Assembly (NCBI RefSeq): GCF_022374895.2
Contig: NZ_CP092423.2
Coordinates: 4,216,001-4,280,000 of the forward strand
DNA length: 64,000 nucleotides
Reading direction: 5' to 3'
Source of the DNA: Mycobacterium lentiflavum
GTDB taxonomy: Bacteria; Actinomycetota; Actinomycetes; Mycobacteriales; Mycobacteriaceae
Shown here: piece after piece, positions 51,974-59,185 of the stretch
How positions within the stretch are numbered: the stretch's first letter is position 1
Layout: each line of letters begins with the position of its first letter
Translations under genes and position numbers: made by a program
The notes under the pieces: generated by a model
What the model was told of the DNA's origin: nothing
Database searches by the model: none
What the model saw: the letters and a program-made list of their open reading frames with translations, nothing else

Positions 51974-54956
51974 GATTCGAATGATGTCCCATATCTGCCG
52001 CCGCCCGGTAGGGACCATCGGCCCCAATAGCGCCCGCCATCGCCGGCGCCGCAAACGTCTGCGAACCAAAAGGACGCTTGACCGCGGCCACCTCCTCGCC
52101 CAATAGAAGGGAGCGAACCAGCCGGCGCGGCCCGAAAGGCCGCAGCATCGAGCTGGCGGGTCGCGGACGCACGCGGATCGGCCACCAAAACCAGCGTCCC
52201 AGCAATGCCGCGATGGACGGCGTCATGAGCGAGCGCACGATCAGGGTGTCGAACAGCAGACCCAGACCAATTGTGGTGCCGGCCTGTCCAATAGAGCTCA
52301 GATCGCTGGCAGCCATTGACATCATGGTGAAGGCGAAGACCAGGCCCGCCGAGGTGACCACCCCACCCGTCTCGCCCATCGAGCGAACAATGCCGGTTTT
52401 CAGCCCGGCTCCGATCTCCTCTTGAAAGCGGGACACCAGCAGCAGGTTGTAGTCGGAGCCGACCGCGAGCAGGATGATCAACCCGAACACGGGCGCGATC
52501 CAGTTCAAATCCAGGCCTAAGAGATGCTGCCACACCAAGACCGAGAGGCCGAAGGCCGCGCCCAGCGACAACAGCACCGTACCGACGATCACCAGAGACG
52601 CGACCAGCGCCCGGGTGATGATCACCATGACCGCGAAAATTAGTGTCAGAGCGGCGATTCCGACGATCAACAGATCGTAGGAGGAACCCGACTGGATGTC
52701 ACGGTAGATAGCCGCCGTCCCGGCGAGGTAGAACTTGGCATCGGTCAGGGCCGTGCCCTTCACCGCTTGATGCGCGGCGGCCAGTTCCGGCTTGACCGCA
52801 GAAATGCCTGCCGGGGTGGCCGGGTCGGCGTCATGAGTGATGATGAAGCGCGCGGCCTTGCCGTCCGGTGACAGGAAAAGCCGCAGGCCCCGCTGGAAGT
52901 CAGGATTCTGGAACGCTTCCGGCGGCAGGTAGAAGTAGTCGCCACTGCGAGATGCGTCGAAGGCCTGACCCATCGCGCTGGCGGTATCGGTCATCTGAGC
53001 CATTTGCGTGACCAGACCCGAGAAGCTGCTGTGCATGGTGAGCAGGGTCGCTTGCATCGATTTCGCGACCGCGATGATCGGTGGGAACTGGGCGAGCATC
53101 TGGGGCATGATCGCGTCGACGTTGCCCATGTCCTTGATCAGCGCGCTCATGGTCTCGCTGAACTTGTCCACACCATCGATCGCCTCGAACACCGACCTCG
53201 ACGCCCAGCACACGGGGATGTTGAAACAGTGTTGTTCCCAATATAAGTAGCTGCGGAACGGTCTTGCGAAGTCGTCGAAATCCGCCAGATGGTCGCGCAT
53301 CTCGTTCAGCGTGGCTTGCATCTCGCCCATGTCGCCGACCATGTGGTGCGTCGTGCTGCTCATCTGCCCGAGCAAACCCTGCATCCGCTCCATCGAGCCG
53401 ACCATCGCGCCGAGGTCGTCGCTCATCGTGAGCATGTCGGCCGTGCGGTCCCTCATGAATTGGAGGTTCTGCTGGATCGGGATCGACTGGGCACTGATCT
53501 GGAACGGTATCGACGTGTGCTCAATCGGGCCACCCAACGGTCGGGTAATGCTTTGCACCATCGCGATCCCCGGGGAGCGAAAGACATCGTTGGCAATTCT
53601 GTCCAAAATGATCATGTCGCCGCTGTTCCGCATGTCGTGGTCGCCCTCGACCATCAGGACATCGGGATTCATGGTGGCGGCGCTGAAATGGCGCTCTGCG
53701 GCGGCATATCCGACGTTCGATGGCAGCGTGCCGGGTATATAGAAGCGGTCGTTATAGCTGACCTTCATGCTCGGCATGATCAGGATGCCAACGATCGCGA
53801 TGATCAGCGAGGCGGCGAACACGGGGCCTGGCCAGCGGACCGTCGCGGTCCCAATGCGCCGCCACCCACGCGTCTTGATCATCCGTCTCGGGTCGAGCAA
53901 ACCGAATCGAGTCGCGACCGCGACCACGGCCGGGGCCGCGGTGAGCGCACCCGCGACCACCACGAGCAATCCCAGAGCCGACGGAATCCCCAACGCCTTG
54001 AAGTACGACAGTCGCGCCAGGTGGAGGCAGAAGGTGGCGCCGGCGATCGTCAACCCCGAGCCCAAGATGATGTGAAAGGTCCCGCGAAACATCGTGTAGT
54101 AAGCGGTCTCTCGATCCTGACCGGCTTGGCGGGCCTCCTGATAGCGACCGATCAGAAATATCGCATAGTCGGTTCCCGCTGCGATCGCCAGCGAGGACAA
54201 CATCGCGACGACGAACGTCGAGAAGCCCAACAGCCCGTAGTTGCCGAGTAGCGCGATAAGCCCTCTGGCCGTGCCCATTTCGAAACCGACCATGACGAGG
54301 ACCAGCAGCACTGTGCTGACCGAACGATAGGCAATGAACAGCATGATCATGATGACCAGGCCCGTCACACCCATCATTTTGAGCATGCTCTTGTCGGCGG
54401 CCTCATTCATGTCGGTGGTGAGCGGTGCCGGACCCGTCACGTAGACCTTGATCCCGTCGGGCGGTGCTGACTTGTCGACGGTCTCGCGCACGGCTTTGAC
54501 GGACTCGTTGCCCTGGGTGCTGCCCTGGTTGCCGGCCAAATTGAGTTGGACGTAAGCGGCTTTGCCGTCCCGGCTCTGCACGCCGGCGGCGGTGAGCGGG
54601 TCTCCCCACACGTTGTGCACGTGCTGCACGTGCCTGGGGTCGGCCAGCAGTTTGTTCACCAATCCGTCGTAATAGCGGTGCGCCTCATCTGCGAGAGGCT
54701 TGTCGCTTTCCACGACGATCATCGCGGTGCTGTCGGAATCGGATTCGTGAAAGGTTGCGCCGATCCGTTTCGCAGCGATCATCGCCGGCGCATCTTGTGG
54801 CGACATCGTCACCGCGTGGTTGCGCGCTACCGATTCGATCGGCGGCACAAGCACGTTCAGGGCAACGGTCAACAGCAGCCAAGCTATGAGGATCGGCACC
54901 GCGAACCTGCGGACAAACCGCATGAATTTCGGACGGGCATCGCGATCGGTGCTCAT
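51963..54956 (-). CDS. MmpL-family RND transporter
   Basis: 997-aa proton-driven exporter of lipids or siderophores in mycobacteria. First membrane helix at 15-35, two periplasmic domains, and the paired membrane motifs GTDYAIFLIGRY and GSDYNLLLVSRF that carry the proton-relay Asp-Tyr pairs. The ATG at 54954-54956 overlaps the MmpS stop (ATGA); the frame continues upstream through MmpS and is not used. The gene order mmpS-mmpL is standard, but a DUF156 regulator and a Met-rich protein as neighbours are not. The C-terminal tail ends in MGHHSNHDG, again His-rich. Confidence 0.94.
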   Translation of the reverse strand: MSTDRDARPKFMRFVRRFAVPILIAWLLLTVALNVLVPPIESVARNHAVTMSPQDAPAMIAAKRIGATFHESDSDSTAMIVVESDKPLADEAHRYYDGLVNKLLADPRHVQHVHNVWGDPLTAAGVQSRDGKAAYVQLNLAGNQGSTQGNESVKAVRETVDKSAPPDGIKVYVTGPAPLTTDMNEAADKSMLKMMGVTGLVIMIMLFIAYRSVSTVLLVLVMVGFEMGTARGLIALLGNYGLLGFSTFVVAMLSSLAIAAGTDYAIFLIGRYQEARQAGQDRETAYYTMFRGTFHIILGSGLTIAGATFCLHLARLSYFKALGIPSALGLLVVVAGALTAAPAVVAVATRFGLLDPRRMIKTRGWRRIGTATVRWPGPVFAASLIIAIVGILIMPSMKVSYNDRFYIPGTLPSNVGYAAAERHFSAATMNPDVLMVEGDHDMRNSGDMIILDRIANDVFRSPGIAMVQSITRPLGGPIEHTSIPFQISAQSIPIQQNLQFMRDRTADMLTMSDDLGAMVGSMERMQGLLGQMSSTTHHMVGDMGEMQATLNEMRDHLADFDDFARPFRSYLYWEQHCFNIPVCWASRSVFEAIDGVDKFSETMSALIKDMGNVDAIMPQMLAQFPPIIAVAKSMQATLLTMHSSFSGLVTQMAQMTDTASAMGQAFDASRSGDYFYLPPEAFQNPDFQRGLRLFLSPDGKAARFIITHDADPATPAGISAVKPELAAAHQAVKGTALTDAKFYLAGTAAIYRDIQSGSSYDLLIVGIAALTLIFAVMVIITRALVASLVIVGTVLLSLGAAFGLSVLVWQHLLGLDLNWIAPVFGLIILLAVGSDYNLLLVSRFQEEIGAGLKTGIVRSMGETGGVVTSAGLVFAFTMMSMAASDLSSIGQAGTTIGLGLLFDTLIVRSLMTPSIAALLGRWFWWPIRVRPRPASSMLRPFGPRRLVRSLLLGEEVAAVKRPFGSQTFAAPAMAGAIGADGPYRAAADMGHHSNHDG

Positions 54957-55384
54957 GCGGCTTTCACCAAACAGGAGGCTTGCGCGTCGCGTCCGGCCGA
55001 GGATTTCTCGTCTTTGACCTCGCCGTTGACCGTAATGCGGCACCCGATGCTATCGCTATTGCCCTGTGCCACCACGCTTGCGATTACCGCCGGCACCGTC
55101 GTGGTGACCGTCACTGTCCAGGGCAAGCCGGTGAAATTCGCCCATTCCGGCTGAGCCTTCTTATCGAGGTAACTCACGCTTCCCGCCGTGTCGCTGGGTC
55201 CGTACACCTCATAGGTCACCCGCTTGACATACGAAGGCTCAAGCGGTTCGGCGCTACTTCCGGTCGCCGTGAAGATCGCGTCGGAGCCGAAGACGCTGCG
55301 CAGCCGTGCGACGGCGACACCACCGACGGCAACCGCCACCACGACCACGATCGGCACCCATGTTCGTTTCAAGAAGGTCAACAT
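54953..55384 (-). CDS. MmpS-family accessory protein
   Basis: 143 aa, typical length. N-terminal membrane anchor WVPIVVVVAVAVGGVAVARL (9-28), then the conserved extracellular fold VTYEVYGPSDTAGSVSYLDK and GCRITVNGEVKDEKSS. It serves as adaptor for MmpL outside the membrane. First gene of mmpS-mmpL-Met-rich unit; the operator at 55467-55487 is about 83 bp upstream. Confidence 0.93.
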   Translation of the reverse strand: MLTFLKRTWVPIVVVVAVAVGGVAVARLRSVFGSDAIFTATGSSAEPLEPSYVKRVTYEVYGPSDTAGSVSYLDKKAQPEWANFTGLPWTVTVTTTVPAVIASVVAQGNSDSIGCRITVNGEVKDEKSSAGRDAQASCLVKAA

Positions 55385-55466
55385 CGGTGTGTTCTCTTCC
55401 GCCTCGTGTCGTCGGTTTCGCGCCAGGGCTCCCCCGCCCAGCCCCGAGCGCGAATCGGTACGTTAT

Positions 55467-55487
55467 ATACCCTACCCAGTATGGTAT
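55467..55487. promoter_or_regulatory. CsoR/CstR-type operator before mmpS
   Basis: Imperfect 21-bp repeat bounded by ATACC and GGTAT, with an inner TACCC, in the 201-bp gap between the regulator stop and mmpS. It covers the AT-rich TATA-like promoter sequence (CGTTATATACC). Confidence 0.55.
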
Positions 55488-55585
55488 AGGAATAGACAAA
55501 TGGAGATACTTTGCCCAGCTCAGGGCGCTACTGGTGGTTTCTCAAAATGCAGCCATGCGGTGGCTGCGCCAAAGAATCGACTGGG

Positions 55586-55855
55586 TCAGGCCAACGCGAG
55601 GAAGAGCTTCTCCAGCTCGTCTTCCGTCAACGGCTTCTTGCCCTTTGCGGCTTTTCCGGTTGTGCATTCGCGCATGCCCGTGGCCACGATTTTGAATCCG
55701 GCGCGATCGAGCGCGCGCGACACGGCGGCGAGCTGCGTGACCACGTCCTTGCAGTCGCGGCCCTGCTCTATCATCGAGATCACGCCCGCCAGCTGTCCTT
55801 GTGCCCGGCGCAACCGATTCAACACGGCAGCGATGCTGTCTTCGTCTCCAACCAT
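55586..55855 (-). CDS. DUF156 metal/persulfide-sensing repressor (CsoR/CstR-like)
   Basis: 89-aa four-helix repressor. LNRLRRAQGQLAGVISMIEQG is too long for quoting in full motifs; key parts are RRAQGQLAGV, GRDCKDVVTQ (Cys35) and MREC (Cys64). The Cys-Cys spacing of 29 equals that of CsoR and CstR. CsoR's copper-ligand His, four residues before the second Cys, is Gly60 here. The GRDCKDV stretch resembles CstR, the persulfide sensor. The ATG at 55853-55855 has GAGGGG six bases upstream. An operator 40 bp upstream suggests autoregulation. Ligand (persulfide, copper, nickel, formaldehyde) unproved. Confidence 0.9.
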   Translation of the reverse strand: MVGDEDSIAAVLNRLRRAQGQLAGVISMIEQGRDCKDVVTQLAAVSRALDRAGFKIVATGMRECTTGKAAKGKKPLTEDELEKLFLALA

Positions 55856-55894
55856 CACGGTCCCCTCGCTTGTTATATGCCAATATAAGCCATC

Positions 55895-55910
55895 ATCCCC
55901 CGGGGGGTAT
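55895..55910. promoter_or_regulatory. CsoR/CstR-type operator before the DUF156 gene
   Basis: ATCCCCCGGGGGGTAT, a near-perfect G/C palindrome 40 bp before the regulator start, next to TTGTTATATG/AATATAAG promoter-like DNA. Aligns with the 51578 site at both ends. Confidence 0.65.
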
Positions 55911-55914
55911 TCCG

Positions 55915-55954
55915 CAGTGCCGTGCAATGCCGTGCAGTGTCGTGCAGTGCCGTG
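55915..55954. repeat. Four tandem 10-bp repeats (CAGTGCCGTG)
   Basis: Copies at 55915, 55925, 55935 and 55945 with one mismatch each in the second and third. The 10-bp period is about one helical turn, and the array starts five bases after the DUF156 operator. It could be a variable-number locus or additional protein sites. Confidence 0.8.
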
Positions 55955-55983
55955 CCGGGCGGCGCGCATACCTCCTCGCCCGC

Positions 55984-56042
55984 TCGAGTGTGACGTGGTG
56001 GCGGCGACACGCCGCCAAACAGCGCCGCCAGTTCACACTCGA
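55984..56042. terminator. Intergenic hairpin after acyl-CoA dehydrogenase gene
   Basis: Outer inverted repeat TCGAGTGTGA (55984-55993) / TCACACTCGA (56033-56042), inner hairpin GGCGGC (56000-56005) / GCCGCC (56011-56016). It lies 26 bp past the stop of the minus-strand gene at 56068, without a T run. It may be a terminator or a dispersed intergenic palindrome. Confidence 0.45.
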
Positions 56043-56067
56043 CGCGGGGTTGGTGTGTGGCGCGGGG

Positions 56068-57261
56068 TCAGGAAACCTTCTTGATCGGCGGTGAGTAGTT
56101 GGGCTTGCCCAGCCCGAGCGTGTACTGGCCGATCATGTTGCGGAACACCTCGAGGGTGCCACCGTAGATCCCGACCAGCGGCGCGAAGCGGTAGACGTAT
56201 TCGGCGCTGCCGTCATCGGCGGCCCCGTCGGTGCCGAACGGCAGGGTCGACGCCGCGCCGTGGATGTCCATCAGGTCCGGGGAGATGTCACGCATCGTCT
56301 GCGCAATCGCGACTCGCCCGTAGATGTTCGGGGATGACAATGCCGCCTCCAAGCGGGCGACGCTGCGGCCCAACCGGTATGCGACCGATTGGTCGTCAAC
56401 GAGCTTGCGCCCATTGGGATCCGGCCGCGCCACGGCCTGCACGGCGTTGTCGACCGCCAGGGCCATCGAACCGGCCTGGTGCATCATGATCGACGTGTCC
56501 TGCAAGCCGTCGGGCGCGGCCGCGACCGCGCCGTGCTCGGTGTTGAGCGGCTCGCGCAGCACCGTCCAGCCCGCGTTGACGTCGCCCAGCCGGTACTTGT
56601 CGTCGACGCGGACATCGCTGTAGTAGACGATGTTGGTCCGGTCGCCGTCCACGGTGCGGATGCCCTGGATCTCGATGCCCGGGGAGTCCAATGGCACCAG
56701 AAACATGGTCAGGCTCTTGTGCTTTGGCGCATCCGGGGCGGTGTTGGTGATCAGGAAGACGTACTGGCAGTTGTGCGCGCCCGTGGTGAACATCTTCGAA
56801 CCGTTGATCACCCAGTTGTCGCCGTCGCGTACGGCGCGGGTTTTGCAGGTCGCGATGTCGGAACCGCCCTCAGGCTCGGTGTAACCGAGGCAGAGCCTGA
56901 CCTCGCCGCTAAAGACACGCGGCATGACCTCGTCCTGCAGTTCGGCCGAGCCGAACCTCGCGACCGACCGGGCGACCATGGCGGTGGTCCCCCAAGTCAC
57001 CCAAGGAACGTGGGCGCGGCGTTTCTCCAGCTCGTAGATGCGCCGGCGCACCCGACTGAATCCGCCCTCGGATTCCGGCTTCCATTCCCGCGCCAGATAC
57101 CCCGCAGCCCCGAGTGCCAGATGCACACCCTCGTCGAAGTTGTCACCGGTCTCGCGGTCGCGCCGCAGAACTTCGTCAGTTACCTGGGTTTTCAGGAAGC
57201 TGCGCAATTCCTCGCGAAAAGCCTTGTCCTCGTCGGATAGCTCGACCCGGGAGAAGTCCAT
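56068..57261 (-). CDS. Acyl-CoA dehydrogenase, long (alpha-type) subunit
   Basis: 397 aa. LGYTEPEGGSDIATCKTRAV, NGSKMFTTGAHNCQYVF and C-terminal YGGTLEVFRNMIGQYTLGLG: Gly replaces the medium-chain catalytic Glu. AGGAGCAAGAC precedes the ATG at 57259-57261. It follows the short subunit by 14 bp and ends the six-gene unit 62928-56068 (hydratase, amidohydrolase, ligase, amidohydrolase, two dehydrogenases). Confidence 0.9.
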   Translation of the reverse strand: MDFSRVELSDEDKAFREELRSFLKTQVTDEVLRRDRETGDNFDEGVHLALGAAGYLAREWKPESEGGFSRVRRRIYELEKRRAHVPWVTWGTTAMVARSVARFGSAELQDEVMPRVFSGEVRLCLGYTEPEGGSDIATCKTRAVRDGDNWVINGSKMFTTGAHNCQYVFLITNTAPDAPKHKSLTMFLVPLDSPGIEIQGIRTVDGDRTNIVYYSDVRVDDKYRLGDVNAGWTVLREPLNTEHGAVAAAPDGLQDTSIMMHQAGSMALAVDNAVQAVARPDPNGRKLVDDQSVAYRLGRSVARLEAALSSPNIYGRVAIAQTMRDISPDLMDIHGAASTLPFGTDGAADDGSAEYVYRFAPLVGIYGGTLEVFRNMIGQYTLGLGKPNYSPPIKKVS

Positions 57262-57275
57262 GTCTTGCTCCTGTC

Positions 57276-58334
57276 CTAGACGGCTGCCGCGGCGCTCTCG
57301 CGAGCGGTCACAATCTCGGCGACGCGTTTCGCGGTGGCACCCGGATCTCCGGCCGCCAGCGGCCATCCCCGGGCACGCACCAGGTAGGCCGTCGCCGCGG
57401 CTTCGGACGAAACACCAAGTCCACCTTGGATATGGACAGCCATGGTCGCCGCCTTGGCGGCCTCCTCCGCCATGAACACGAAAGCCGACGGCGCCAGCTC
57501 CGCCCGTTCCCGCGGTTCGTGGTCCAGGAACCAGGCCGCCCGCCGGGCCAGGTTGCGTCCGCCCGCAACGGTGATGGCCATGTTAGCCAGCGGATGCGAA
57601 ATGGCCTGCAGCGTCGAGATCGGGACACCCAATGTGTAACGGGTCTTGGCGAATTCGGCCGCGATGGTCATCGTCTCCTCGACCAGGCCTACCAGGGCAG
57701 CCGCGGTCAGCAGTCGCCATTCGTCCAGTGCCAGTTCGTAGTTCGCCAGCGCTTCGGGCCCCTGCGCCACAACCGTGCGGGTGTCGGCGCCGGCCGGGTC
57801 GACCCAGGCCATCGGCAGCCGGCCGAGGTTGTCGACCTTGGCGGGCCGGGTCCCGAAGGTCAGGCGCACCACCTGATCGCCGTCGCGGACGATGATGTGG
57901 TCGGCGATCGATCCGGTCGGGATCAGCCGCAAGCCCGGTGCGCTGTCGATCCGCGCGTCGATGCCCACGAGCTGCTCACCGTCGGTGATACCGGCGGTAT
58001 CTTCGCCCAGGCCGCCGAGCCGGCCCAGCAGCCGCGCCGCGCAGACGTGATCGACCCACGGAACAGGCGCCAGCGAGCGCCCGATCTCCTCGGCCACCAG
58101 CGTAAGGTCGACGAGCGTCGCCCCGTCGCCGCCGCAGGACTCGGGCAACGCCATCGTCGTCGCGCCCATCGCGCACAAACGCTCCCACAGGTTCTTGTCG
58201 AATCCAAAAGGTTCTGCGGCGCGGACCGTTTCGATGGAACAGTGGGTCTTGAAGAACTGCTTGTAGGCATTCTGCAGATCCACATGGTGATCGGACAGGC
58301 TGTAGTCCAGTCTGCGCAGCTCGAAGCGGTCCAT
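57276..58334 (-). CDS. Acyl-CoA dehydrogenase, short (beta-type) subunit
   Basis: 352 aa. TRYTLGVPISTLQAISHPLA and HIQGGLGVSSEAAATAYLVR are kept; no GGT-E-x-R-N tail. Partner of the 56068 subunit. AGGAG six bases before the ATG at 58332-58334; the frame is open upstream but inside the amidohydrolase gene. Confidence 0.87.
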   Translation of the reverse strand: MDRFELRRLDYSLSDHHVDLQNAYKQFFKTHCSIETVRAAEPFGFDKNLWERLCAMGATTMALPESCGGDGATLVDLTLVAEEIGRSLAPVPWVDHVCAARLLGRLGGLGEDTAGITDGEQLVGIDARIDSAPGLRLIPTGSIADHIIVRDGDQVVRLTFGTRPAKVDNLGRLPMAWVDPAGADTRTVVAQGPEALANYELALDEWRLLTAAALVGLVEETMTIAAEFAKTRYTLGVPISTLQAISHPLANMAITVAGGRNLARRAAWFLDHEPRERAELAPSAFVFMAEEAAKAATMAVHIQGGLGVSSEAAATAYLVRARGWPLAAGDPGATAKRVAEIVTARESAAAAV

Positions 58335-58354
58335 CTCTGTGCTCCTGTCGTATC

Positions 58355-59185
58355 TCAGGCTCGGTCGCCGAAGAAAAACTCCTGTGCGTTGTTGTACAGG
58401 TAGTTGTCCAGTACCTCGGCGGGCAGGTCCAGCGCGCGGGCTTCGGGGATCACCCGGTGCATCCGCAGAACCGGCCAGTCGGATGCGTAGATCACCTTGT
58501 TCGGGCCGCGGGTCCGCATGTAGTGCAACAGGCTTTCCGGCAACCGCTTGGGCGACCACGCCGAGGTCATCAGGCGCAGGTTTTCATACTTGAGCATCAG
58601 CCTGATCGCGACATCCCACCATGGATCGGCGCCGTGGATCATGCACAGCTTGAGCTCGGGAAACCGCACGCACACCCGGTCGAGGTGAATGGGGTTCTGC
58701 ACCTCGCCGGGAATCGGCGGCCCCGGAATACCGGTGTTGACGCATAGCGGCAGGTTGAGTTCCGCGCACTTGGCGTACAGCGGGTAGTAGACGGCGTCGC
58801 TGGGCGGGTACTGGCCGTCGGCCCAAAAGCTCGGTCCCACTACGGCATACGCGACCGGCAGGTCGCGCATGACAGCGGTCAATTCGCGCAACGGCCCCAC
58901 CGGGCGCAACAGGTTCACACCACCCATGGCCAGCGCAAAACGGTCCGGCTTGGCTTCGACGAATTTGCGCGCGGTGGTCGACGGGCTGGCGAGGTTATCC
59001 ATCAGGACGGCCTTGCGCACCCCGTGGGCATCCATTTCGTCGAGTAGCTCGGCCAAGTCGACCGGCGCGAACATCGACTGCGGGCCCTTGAAGTAGTCGT
59101 CGCGGACCTTGAGCATCCAGGTGGGCTGAGAGTCGACCTCTCCGAAATGCACGTTGACCAGGCAGTCGATCGCTTTGTCGTTCAC
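58355..59185 (-). CDS. Amidohydrolase-2 family protein, short divergent member
   Basis: 276 aa, about 120 shorter than the other five. The N-terminal motif is CLVNVHFGE, the central His position reads CVNTGIPG (Asn), while MIHGADPWWDVA and YASDWPVLRM keep the later His and Asp. Metal binding may be altered. GTG start at 59183-59185 overlaps the ligase stop (GTGA). Between a ligase and a dehydrogenase pair in one unit, so it probably acts on a CoA-pathway intermediate or its precursor. Confidence 0.83.
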   Translation of the reverse strand: MNDKAIDCLVNVHFGEVDSQPTWMLKVRDDYFKGPQSMFAPVDLAELLDEMDAHGVRKAVLMDNLASPSTTARKFVEAKPDRFALAMGGVNLLRPVGPLRELTAVMRDLPVAYAVVGPSFWADGQYPPSDAVYYPLYAKCAELNLPLCVNTGIPGPPIPGEVQNPIHLDRVCVRFPELKLCMIHGADPWWDVAIRLMLKYENLRLMTSAWSPKRLPESLLHYMRTRGPNKVIYASDWPVLRMHRVIPEARALDLPAEVLDNYLYNNAQEFFFGDRA

